Under the pieces are notes generated by a model. That model ran no database searches, was not told the DNA's origin, and worked only from the letters and a program-made list of their open reading frames with translations. From assembly GCA_040756745.1 (NCBI GenBank), contig JBFLYO010000004.1, positions 1 to 64,000 of the forward strand: a stretch of DNA of 64,000 bases, in the 5' to 3' direction. This document shows positions 36,291-43,399 of the stretch, in pieces; the stretch's first letter is position 1; each line of letters begins with the position of its first letter. The stretch is from JBFLYO01 sp040756745 (GTDB lineage Bacteria > Bacteroidota > Ignavibacteria > UBA10030 > UBA6906). The position numbers and the translations under genes were made by a program.

Positions 36291-37448
36291 ATGCGGCTCA
36301 TCGATATTGCACTGAGGAACATCGGCCGACAGAAGGGAAAGACCGCCTTCCTTGTTCTTGGTCTTGCCATTGCTGTCAGCACGGTCGTCACGCTGCATTC
36401 TGTGTCTGAGCGGATGAACGCCGAGGTGTCGGCAAGTCTTGATGATTTTGGCGCGAATATCCTGATCCTTCCGAAATCGGACGACCTCGCATTGAGCTAC
36501 GGCGGCATGTCCGTGTCGGACGTTGCTTTCGACGTCCGTACGCTCCGGGAGAAAGACATCCCCCTCATCCGCACGATCAAAAACAGCGACAACATCAGCA
36601 TCGTTGCGCCAAAACTGATTACCGCGGCGGACCTGTGGGGCGTGCGCACTCTCGTCGTCGGAGTCGATTTCTCGCAGGAGAAACGTCTGAAGAGGTGGTG
36701 GTCGGTGAGGGGCGCGTTCCCCGACAAACCAACGGAGGCACTTGTGGGTTCAGACGTGTCGGCGAAGTTCGGGCTCACTCTCAATCGGCGAATGAGGCTG
36801 GCCGGCATGGACTTCGTTGTGAGCGGGATACTCGAACCCACCGGTTCGCAGGACGACGGGCTCGTCTTCATCGATCTTCGCGGGGCGCAGTTCATCTTTG
36901 ACAAGCCGGATCAAATCAGCCTGATCGAAGTGGCCGCGCGGTGCTACGACTGTCCGATCGATGAGCTGGTACGGCAGATCTCGGCTGCACTCCCCGCTGC
37001 AAAGGTCACGGCGATAAAACAGGCCATCGAGTCGAAGATGGAAGCGATGCACAGATTTGAGGCGTTCTCCTTTGGTGTCTCGGGGATCGTGCTTGTCATA
37101 GGGTTGCTCGTCGTTTTCGCCAACATGACTGCCTCGGTGAACCAGCGCACCCGGGAGATCGGTATCTTCCGCGCCATTGGGTACAGGCAGCGAAATGTCA
37201 TCACCATTATTCTCACGGAAGCTCTCGTCATCGGCACTCTTGGTGGACTGGTGGGGTTCCTGGTTGGTTCGGCTGCAAGCACTCTCGTCTCGCCAGTATT
37301 CGGACTCAAAGAGGCGGGTGGTCTTGTGGCTGGGCCGGTGCTGGGGCTATCGGTTGCGCTTGCGGTACTGGTGGGGCTGGCCGGGAGCATTTATCCTGCC
37401 GTCAAGGCCTCGCGACTTGATCCTGATGCGGCGTTGAGGGCCTTATAG
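36291..37448 (+). CDS. FtsX/MacB-type ABC transporter permease
   Basis: This 385-aa protein starts at ATG 36291, 4 bp after the previous stop. It has an N-terminal membrane helix ('NIGRQKGKTAFLVLGLAIAV'), a large extracytoplasmic domain (~40-270) and three C-terminal helices ('GIVLVIGLLVVFANMTASVN', 'ILTEALVIGTLGGLVGFLVG', 'VALAVLVGLAGSIYPAVKAS'). 'RTREIGIFRAIGYRQ' is the classic coupling motif of the MacB/LolE family. Its ATPase is the next gene but one reading block (37482). These transporters work by mechanotransmission on periplasmic partners rather than by substrate channelling, so the DUF2318 and CcmH-like membrane proteins may be the partners. Confidence 0.9.
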   Translation: MRLIDIALRNIGRQKGKTAFLVLGLAIAVSTVVTLHSVSERMNAEVSASLDDFGANILILPKSDDLALSYGGMSVSDVAFDVRTLREKDIPLIRTIKNSDNISIVAPKLITAADLWGVRTLVVGVDFSQEKRLKRWWSVRGAFPDKPTEALVGSDVSAKFGLTLNRRMRLAGMDFVVSGILEPTGSQDDGLVFIDLRGAQFIFDKPDQISLIEVAARCYDCPIDELVRQISAALPAAKVTAIKQAIESKMEAMHRFEAFSFGVSGIVLVIGLLVVFANMTASVNQRTREIGIFRAIGYRQRNVITIILTEALVIGTLGGLVGFLVGSAASTLVSPVFGLKEAGGLVAGPVLGLSVALAVLVGLAGSIYPAVKASRLDPDAALRAL

Positions 37449-37481
37449 GCGTATCATGCTACTTTTTTGAGGAATGCGTGC

Positions 37482-38198
37482 ATGCACGAGATCGTGTTTG
37501 ATCGGCTCAGCAAAACGTATGTGACAGGGGAAGAGGAAGTCCATGCTCTCAGGGGAATCTCGTTGACGATTGCGTTGGGAGAATTCGTTGCGGTGGTTGG
37601 ACCTTCCGGATCGGGAAAGTCCACTTTGTTGTCGATCCTCGGTGGCCTCCGGCACCCCTCGGAAGGAACGCTGCTCGTAGAGGATATCGATGTGTATTCC
37701 CTGTCGGTGGAACGGCGAGCCGACTTTCGGAGAGAATTCATCGGTTTTGTCTTTCAGTCGTTTCAGCTTGTCCCCCACCTTACCGTGATCGAAAACGTTA
37801 TACTCCCTCTTGCTGTCGCCGAAGTCGCAAAGAAAGCACAAAAAGAGAAGGCACGAGCGACTCTTGAGAGTGTGGGACTCCTTCGAAAGCAGGATCGCCT
37901 GCCCAATGCCCTGAGCGGCGGTGAACAGCAGCGTGCCGCAATTGCGAGGGCGCTTGTCAATGATCCGCCGATCGTTCTTGCGGACGAGCCCACGGGCAAT
38001 CTTGACACCACGACGAGTCATGAGATTATGCAGCTCCTGCACCGCATCAATCGGGAAGGCCGGACGATCGTGATGGTCACCCATAATCCGGAAAACCTGA
38101 AATACGTCGGGCGGTGCATACGGATGCGGGACGGGGAGTTGCATTCAGGAGTCGACCCCGTCGTCAACGTGCCGTGGGAGCATCGTGCAGTGTCATAG
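37482..38198 (+). CDS. ABC transporter ATP-binding protein, LolD/MacB type
   Basis: This 238-aa ATPase starts at ATG 37482 (GAGG upstream). Walker A 'GPSGSGKST', signature 'LSGGEQQRAAIARAL', Walker B 'PIVLADEPTGNLD' and the switch 'VMVTHNPEN' are all present. The family is LolD/MacB-like, pairing with the FtsX-type permease immediately upstream. The gene order DUF2318, permease, ATPase matches known metal-related clusters. Confidence 0.93.
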   Translation: MHEIVFDRLSKTYVTGEEEVHALRGISLTIALGEFVAVVGPSGSGKSTLLSILGGLRHPSEGTLLVEDIDVYSLSVERRADFRREFIGFVFQSFQLVPHLTVIENVILPLAVAEVAKKAQKEKARATLESVGLLRKQDRLPNALSGGEQQRAAIARALVNDPPIVLADEPTGNLDTTTSHEIMQLLHRINREGRTIVMVTHNPENLKYVGRCIRMRDGELHSGVDPVVNVPWEHRAVS

Positions 38199-38236
38199 AG
38201 GGTGCATATTCAATTCACAATCCAAGGGAGGTCGTT

Positions 38237-38587
38237 ATGCGCGCAGTTGCGGTTCTGGTCGGGGCATTCCTTTTGGCATCGTCAGGAATTGCACAGGGTA
38301 AAAGTGCGGACACACTGACGGCAAGAGGGAAAATAGCAAGAGCGAGCGTGCTGCTGAAGGAAGCGAAGAAAGCCCTGATGGACCAGGGTGCTTACAACTG
38401 CTGCATCAAAGCGCCCGGGTGCGACAAGTGCGCGCTCGACCATCAGAGTTGCGATTGCGCTACGGACGTGAAGCAGGGGAAGGCTGTGTGCTCCGATTGT
38501 TACGCGGGCTGGAAGCGGGGCGACGGGATCGTGCCAGATGTGAATCCGAACAAGGTGAAGTTGAGCTCTCACGGGCACAAACACTGA
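38237..38587 (+). CDS. Small secreted cysteine-rich protein
   Basis: This 116-aa protein starts at ATG 38237, with GGGAGG upstream, and has a signal peptide (residues ~1-19, ending 'SGIAQG'). The mature part has eight cysteines in a fixed pattern: 'NCCIKAPGCDKCAL', 'SCDCATDVKQG', then 'VCSDCYAGWKRGDGIV', and a His-rich end 'SHGHKH'. The spacing suggests a bound metal or a disulphide-rich domain. I do not recognise a named family, though the motif looks conserved and purpose-built. It is the last gene of the metal/redox island; the next gene lies on the opposite strand. Confidence 0.65.
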   Translation: MRAVAVLVGAFLLASSGIAQGKSADTLTARGKIARASVLLKEAKKALMDQGAYNCCIKAPGCDKCALDHQSCDCATDVKQGKAVCSDCYAGWKRGDGIVPDVNPNKVKLSSHGHKH

Positions 38588-38616
38588 ATGGGCCCAGCCT
38601 GCCTCGGTCAGGACGC

Positions 38617-40134
38617 CTACGGCGCGCTCCGCCCTGCACGATCCCAGGCCTCATACCATTCCCAGAGATGGGGCAGGAGCGGCACAGCCGGGAGCGTCCC
38701 CCCGAAGCCGAGGTACCGGCGCGTCACCACATTGACCGGCAAGACCTTCAATTGCTTCACTCTCAGGAAATCGATTGTCACGCCGTACTTCGACGCAAGC
38801 CGGCCGATGTAGCGATTGAGGGGATCGTCGGGGCTGGTGTGCGGGGGCTCGACCGGAAGCTGGCCCGCGATCGTGTCGCGCATTCTGCGGGCCGAGAGTG
38901 AGTCGAGGAACCGACTCACAAGCTCGTTGGTCTGCGATGATTCGATCCAGGCCTGGAGATCGCGGCGGACGTCCGTGTGAGCGTTGTAGTGTTGTTGCAT
39001 GGCGTGGGAGGAGACAAGCTCGGCTTCGGCGACAGTGATCATCGCGCTGTGCAGATCCTCCACAAACGTTTTCCATCCCAGCGATCGGAACTGGACCGGG
39101 TGGAACCGCATCGCCCCGACGGTCTGGCCCAGGGTGATGGTGTCGCCTCCATGAGTGATGAAAGGTTCATGGAGCCGCTGCCTGAACGAACGCAGCAGTC
39201 CTTCAACATCTTCCTCGAGCAGGCCGAATGCCGCTCCTTTCCGGTGTGCCTCCCTCTCCCGCCTGATCACTGCGAGCAACGTGTCTGCCACCCGCTGGAA
39301 GAGTAGCGAATCCATGCGCATCGGCGCTCCTGATGCCATCCGGACGAAGTACGCCGAGGCCAATGTGGCCTCCTTACGTTTTCTCAATGCTTTCTGCGCT
39401 GCGGCCTGGCGCTCCTCCATGTTCAAATTCAGAAAGTCTGAGTTCCGCTCCCTGTCAAGGAGCTGGAGTATCAGCCAGCCGGACGGCCGTGTGAACGAGG
39501 CGCGCGCCTCAAAAGGGTGCGACAAAGCGTACGCGATATCTTCGTGCGCCTCTGCAAGTTCTCCAAAGGTAATCGTCACAGTGTCCTGTTGCAGCACCGT
39601 GATCCGTGGTGCATCCGCGGTGCGTTTCCGGAGTTGGCGGACGAGGGCGTGTGCATCGGCTTCCGATCCAACAGCGAACAGGGCGAGGCGGAGCTTCGCT
39701 CCGAGCCGCTTCATCGCCAGGGCAATCTCTTCGTCATTCAATGCAACCCGCGCCGCCACTTCCTGCCGGTACAGTGCATCGCGCGCCAGGGCACGTTCAA
39801 GCGATTCAAACCTCTCCGTGCTCCCGCTGTCGAGACCGATCCCGATGCTGGTTGCCTCCAGCGAAAGCAGCTTCTCGGCCACCAGCGAAAGCGTCGCACG
39901 AATTGCGGCGGAGTCTCTGGAGCCGGGACGGTCCTTCCCGGGCCAGGGCATGAGGTCGATCCGTTCGAGAAGATCGCGCGCGGTAATGGATCGCGGACCA
40001 ACACGCGCAATGACCGCAGACTCATCGACCTCAGATTCTGGCTGTGCCTGGACCTGGAGGAGAGGGATAATTGGTACAAGGAGGAGAAATTTCCAAAGCA
40101 TGCTTGGGTGGAGGTTTGGCGAATGGAGCAACAA
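38617..40134 (-). CDS. SurA-like periplasmic foldase without clear PPIase domain
   Basis: This 505-aa protein is the only convincing minus-strand gene in the window. The start is TTG at 40134 with AGGAG 6 nt upstream; ATG at 40101 is an alternative with a tighter signal peptide (MLWKFLLLVPIIPLLQVQAQ). The N-terminal helical region ('ESAVIARVGPRSITARDLLE' style, 'LVAEKLLSLEATSIGIGLDS') resembles SurA/PpiC-type chaperones. I could not find a confident parvulin core; the middle holds repeated helical segments. It is divergent from a solute:sodium symporter (40281), and a distant paralogue (52198) is also adjacent to a symporter. A chaperone role in outer-membrane or symporter biogenesis is inferred. 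Confidence 0.65.
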   Translation of the reverse strand: MLLHSPNLHPSMLWKFLLLVPIIPLLQVQAQPESEVDESAVIARVGPRSITARDLLERIDLMPWPGKDRPGSRDSAAIRATLSLVAEKLLSLEATSIGIGLDSGSTERFESLERALARDALYRQEVAARVALNDEEIALAMKRLGAKLRLALFAVGSEADAHALVRQLRKRTADAPRITVLQQDTVTITFGELAEAHEDIAYALSHPFEARASFTRPSGWLILQLLDRERNSDFLNLNMEERQAAAQKALRKRKEATLASAYFVRMASGAPMRMDSLLFQRVADTLLAVIRREREAHRKGAAFGLLEEDVEGLLRSFRQRLHEPFITHGGDTITLGQTVGAMRFHPVQFRSLGWKTFVEDLHSAMITVAEAELVSSHAMQQHYNAHTDVRRDLQAWIESSQTNELVSRFLDSLSARRMRDTIAGQLPVEPPHTSPDDPLNRYIGRLASKYGVTIDFLRVKQLKVLPVNVVTRRYLGFGGTLPAVPLLPHLWEWYEAWDRAGRSAP

Positions 40135-40223
40135 AATCTCCTATTTCCACTAACTCTTGAGATCGCGACGAATCTTCAGCGATAATATACGAAACGTTGT
40201 GCTCGCGTGCTGTCACCAGCCGG

Positions 40224-40252
40224 TTGCAATTGGATTTTTTTCTTGGTAGACT
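40224..40252 (+). promoter_or_regulatory. Candidate promoter, shared type 1 (before symporter)
   Basis: TTGCAA (40224-40229), a 17-bp spacer, and TAGACT (40247-40252). A nearly identical arrangement occurs at 41927-41955, with the spacers sharing a TTTCTTG stretch immediately before the -10-like box. It lies in the 146-bp divergent region upstream of the symporter at 40281. Confidence 0.5.
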
Positions 40253-40280
40253 CTCCCCGCCTTTCCTCGAGAAGTCCTGT

Positions 40281-41702
40281 ATGCCCACGTCGGTCGTCAT
40301 CCCATTTGCGGTGTATCTCCTCGCGTTGGTTGTTGCAGCGGCATATTGGTTCGGTCGCATAGGCGCGGCGAATCCTTCCGCCTACTTCCTCGCGGGGCGC
40401 TCGCTTGGATCGGTCTCGCTGGGGTTGTCGCTCTTCGTGACCACGCTCTCCGCCGAGTGGGTGCTCGGGGCGGCGGGAGTCTCCGTGGAGATTGCGATGA
40501 TCGCTGGCGGCGGCGTTGCCGTCGCCGTCTGGGTCCTGGCGCCGAAGCTTGTGGCATCGCGTCCCTTCACGTTGCCGCAATTTGTCGGGTGGAGATTCAA
40601 TCAGCGTACCGGGTTGCTGCTCAGTGGAGGGGCGATTGTCTTTACCCTTGCCGTCCGGGTGCCGCTCGTCATCGTGACCGGTTCGTGGATGCTTCACCGG
40701 CTCACCGGATGCGACGTACTGCTTGCAGGGGTCCTGCTTGTCTTTGCATCAGGGGTGCTGGTCGTGGCGGGAGGATGCGCCGCCATGGTCGGGGGGCAGG
40801 CATTGCAGGGGATCGTAGCGTTCGCAGGGGCCGGCGGCCTTGCCGCCTGGATGACCACTGCGGGAGATGTTTCCCTCCGGTACATCCCGGCGAACACGCT
40901 GGGCGTGCCCGAACTTCCGTGGCCTGCTGCCGTCATTGGAGCATGCGTCGTTGCGCTCTGGTACTGGACGGGCGATCATTTTGTCGTCCAGCGGTTCCTT
41001 GCCGCACGCGACCTGAAGTCGATCAGGCACGGATCGTTCATTGCAGCGATCATGGTTCTCCTTGCAGCACCCTTTGTGTTCCCGCTTCCGCTTCAGGAGG
41101 CAGGGACGCAGCCGCTGCCGCCGGTCGCCGCAGGAGTGCTGGGCACCGTGATCAGCGCTGTTGTCATGGCAGCAATGGCGGGGTACTTCCACAGCGCGGC
41201 TGCACTCTTTACCATGGACTTTTACGTCGCACGACACTCCGCCGCAAGCGACCGGCGCCTCGTGAAGGTGGGACGGATGGCGACAGCGGGGTTCGTCGTG
41301 CTTGCCCTGATCCTGGTGTCATTCCTCGCCCTGACCGCCTCGTCCAATATAGTGCTGGTGCAGCGCCTGCAGATGTATCTTGCCGCCCCCGTCTCCGCCC
41401 TGATGATCGCGGTCCTGTTCAGCAAGCGGACGATCGCGCGCGGAGCCGCGATTGGTCTGGCCGCAGGTGGCACGGTGGAGGCGCTTCACGCCACGGCATG
41501 GCTGCTCAGTCCCGGTGGGACCCTGGACGGGCTTGCCGACATTGAGACAGCGTATGTCGCGTTTGCCGCATTTGTTGTCACGCTGTCGGTCGTTCTCCTG
41601 AGCGGCACTCCCGCCACGCCCGTCACACCTTCGGGCATCTCCGTCATCCCCAAACCGGACGGATCGTTGAGGATGGACAGCGGCTGGCGGCGAAGCGCCT
41701 GA
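40281..41702 (+). CDS. Solute:sodium symporter (SSS family)
   Basis: This 473-aa protein starts at ATG 40281 and is highly hydrophobic, with about 13 transmembrane helices. Family signatures are 'FLAGRSLGSVSLGLSLFVTT' near TM1-2 and 'GGCAAMVGGQALQGIVAFAG' around the SSS core, with the sodium-symport motif region 'YWTGDHFVVQRFLAARDLKS'. SSS members import sugars, amino acids, nucleosides or vitamins. Given its neighbours (glycan enzymes, a sugar-type sensor operon, a second symporter at 50786) a sugar is likely. It is divergent from the SurA-like gene. Confidence 0.88.
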   Translation: MPTSVVIPFAVYLLALVVAAAYWFGRIGAANPSAYFLAGRSLGSVSLGLSLFVTTLSAEWVLGAAGVSVEIAMIAGGGVAVAVWVLAPKLVASRPFTLPQFVGWRFNQRTGLLLSGGAIVFTLAVRVPLVIVTGSWMLHRLTGCDVLLAGVLLVFASGVLVVAGGCAAMVGGQALQGIVAFAGAGGLAAWMTTAGDVSLRYIPANTLGVPELPWPAAVIGACVVALWYWTGDHFVVQRFLAARDLKSIRHGSFIAAIMVLLAAPFVFPLPLQEAGTQPLPPVAAGVLGTVISAVVMAAMAGYFHSAAALFTMDFYVARHSAASDRRLVKVGRMATAGFVVLALILVSFLALTASSNIVLVQRLQMYLAAPVSALMIAVLFSKRTIARGAAIGLAAGGTVEALHATAWLLSPGGTLDGLADIETAYVAFAAFVVTLSVVLLSGTPATPVTPSGISVIPKPDGSLRMDSGWRRSA

Positions 41703-41813
41703 GCGACACTGACACGCCAACTTCAACGTACACCTTCTGCCTGCCGCCTGCCTGCTGACAGAAAGGTCTGGCAGAATCGGTCCCTCGACTCTTGACGTAA
41801 CTCTCCCCCTTAG

Positions 41814-41838
41814 CCCCCTCCCTTGAAAAGGGAGGGGG
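41814..41838. repeat. Perfect palindrome, hairpin 1 of a REP-like pair
   Basis: An 11-bp perfect stem (41814-41824 with 41828-41838; arms CCCCCTCCCTT and AAGGGAGGGGG) with a 3-nt GAA loop. Only 7 bp separate it from hairpin 2. Such paired GGGAGGGG/CCCTTT palindromes look like dispersed REP-type elements rather than a terminator, since no T-run follows. Confidence 0.65.
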
Positions 41839-41845
41839 AGTTACC

Positions 41846-41872
41846 CCCCTTTCCCTTTTCAAGGGAAAGGGG
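41846..41872. repeat. Perfect palindrome, hairpin 2 of a REP-like pair
   Basis: A 12-bp perfect stem (41846-41857 with 41861-41872; arms CCCCTTTCCCTT and AAGGGAAAGGGG) with a 3-nt TTC loop. With hairpin 1 it makes a compact double-hairpin block of 59 bp. Confidence 0.65.
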
Positions 41873-41926
41873 ACGGGGGATAGGGTTATGTTGAAGAGAG
41901 TGCGCTTGGTGGGCGAGTTGTATCGG

Positions 41927-41955
41927 TTGCAATTTTGACAATTTCTTGCTAATCT
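41927..41955 (+). promoter_or_regulatory. Candidate promoter, shared type 1 (before sensor operon)
   Basis: TTGCAA (41927-41932), a 17-bp spacer, and TAATCT (41950-41955), with TTTCTTG in the spacer just upstream of the -10-like box. It matches the symporter promoter at 40224-40252 over the same length, including CGG before the TTGCAATT core, suggesting the symporter and the sensor operon respond together. Confidence 0.5.
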
Positions 41956-42087
41956 CTTTTTGTTGCCTCTGTGCACATGCCCTTCAGCATGACACGCTAA
42001 TGTTCCCCGTTCTTCCCTCTGGCCGTAGTTCTTGAGGTACCCGCAGGCCAGATTCCCTGGTTGTGCCAGCCTGAGCGAGAGTTGAAG

Positions 42088-43389
42088 ATGCGTGGCGCCG
42101 TCCCCTTTCTGATCCTTGGAGCCGTCCTGATCACCGCGCTGGCGGCGGTCCTGCTCTATTCTCCCGATCCGCCTGAGGGGGGGACCGTGCGCCGGGTCTA
42201 TTTTGCCGACAACATTTCCCCTGCCCATCAGTTCGTGATCGACAGGTTCAACCGCGAGTATGCGGGGCGAATCGAAGTCGTGCCAGTGGATCTCCCCTTC
42301 AGAAAATTCAGCACGAATGAGCGGAAGGAGCTCCTTGCGCGATCGCTGAGGAACAAGAGTGACCGCATCGATATCTTCTCCGTCGATCAGATCTGGGTCC
42401 CGCGCTTCTCCCGCTGGAGCGAGCCGCTTGACCATTTGATCGCGAAAGACGAGGCCGGCCGCATTCTCTCGTATGCCCTTGAGTCGTGCGTGTTCGACAG
42501 CCATCTCGTTGCGATACCGCTGTACATCGACGTCGGGATGCTGTATTACCGCCGCGATCTTGTCCGGAGTCTTCCCGACGGCGCAGCGGTGGAGCATCGG
42601 CTGAAGGAATCGATCACCTGGGACGAGCTCCTCACCCTGGCGGGGCGGCTCGATCTCCGGGGGGCGCCGATGTATCTCTTCCAGGCGGACAACTTCGAGG
42701 GGCTCGTGTGCAACTATTTCGAACTCCTTGCCGGGCAGGACCGGAACGCATTTGCCGGGAATCGCGTCGATCTTTCCACGCCTGAGGCGCACCGCGCGCT
42801 GCAGATGCTTGTCGATTTCGTCCATCGTTATCGGATCAGTCCGCGCGAGGTTTCTCAATATGACGAAATTCAGAGCTACATCCGCATGCTCCGCTCCGGC
42901 GGCGCCTTCGTCCGCGGCTGGCCGAATTTCATCGAGAATTATACAACGTTCTATCATGAACCCGTCGACATCGAAAATATCGGCCGCGCTGCGCTTCCTC
43001 ATTTTGCTGGCCATCAGCCCGTCTCCGTGTTCGGGGGATGGAACCTGATGATCTCGCGCCACTCGCCCAACAAGGAGGCCGCCCTGACCTTCGCGCGATT
43101 CCTGCAGCGCGAGGAAAGTCAGAAGGTTCTCTTCGATGTCGGCGGGTATATTCCGAGCAACGAGCAGGTGTACAGAGATTCGGCGTTCATGGCACGGCGG
43201 CCCGATCTGCAGTACTATCGCAAGCTCCTGGATCATGGTTTTCACCGCCCGCAGTTGATCGGGTACACACGGATCTCCGATATCATTGCGAACTACGCCC
43301 ATCGTGCCATCAAGGGAGAGTTGACGGTCAGCGAGGCACTGCGCCGGGCGTCGCTCACCATCAGCAACGAGCGGGCATTCCACGAGTAG
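42088..43389 (+). CDS. Membrane-anchored sugar-binding protein, probable sensor component
   Basis: This 433-aa protein starts at ATG 42088. One hydrophobic N-terminal segment ('FLILGAVLITALAAVLLYSP') with no lipobox Cys anchors a family-1 solute-binding fold: 'HQFVIDRFNREYAG', 'DIFSVDQIWVPRFSRW', 'IPLYIDVGMLYYRRDL', 'VFGGWNLMISRHSPNKEAAL'. No permease is nearby. The gene is followed 10 bp later by a histidine kinase with an extracellular domain and then an NtrC-type regulator. It therefore probably senses a glycan and passes the signal to the kinase rather than serving transport. Confidence 0.82.
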   Translation: MRGAVPFLILGAVLITALAAVLLYSPDPPEGGTVRRVYFADNISPAHQFVIDRFNREYAGRIEVVPVDLPFRKFSTNERKELLARSLRNKSDRIDIFSVDQIWVPRFSRWSEPLDHLIAKDEAGRILSYALESCVFDSHLVAIPLYIDVGMLYYRRDLVRSLPDGAAVEHRLKESITWDELLTLAGRLDLRGAPMYLFQADNFEGLVCNYFELLAGQDRNAFAGNRVDLSTPEAHRALQMLVDFVHRYRISPREVSQYDEIQSYIRMLRSGGAFVRGWPNFIENYTTFYHEPVDIENIGRAALPHFAGHQPVSVFGGWNLMISRHSPNKEAALTFARFLQREESQKVLFDVGGYIPSNEQVYRDSAFMARRPDLQYYRKLLDHGFHRPQLIGYTRISDIIANYAHRAIKGELTVSEALRRASLTISNERAFHE

Positions 43390-43399
43390 GGGGTGGATC

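Larger units (their letters stand above)
41703..42087. other. 385-bp intergenic region with hairpin repeats and promoter
   Basis: No gene is visible. The first part holds a pair of perfect GC-rich hairpins (41814-41872) and the second part a candidate promoter (41927-41955), giving a leader of about 125 nt before the binding-protein gene. Confidence 0.7.

Noticed and set aside
22261..38587. Mobile genetic element ends around the metal island
   Set aside because: I saw no integrase, transposase, tRNA, terminal inverted repeats or target-site duplication at either edge.
41881..42087. Sigma-54 (-24/-12) promoter for the sensor operon
   Set aside because: I looked for GG-N10-GC spacing upstream of 42088 and found none; a TTGCAA-17-TAATCT arrangement fits better.
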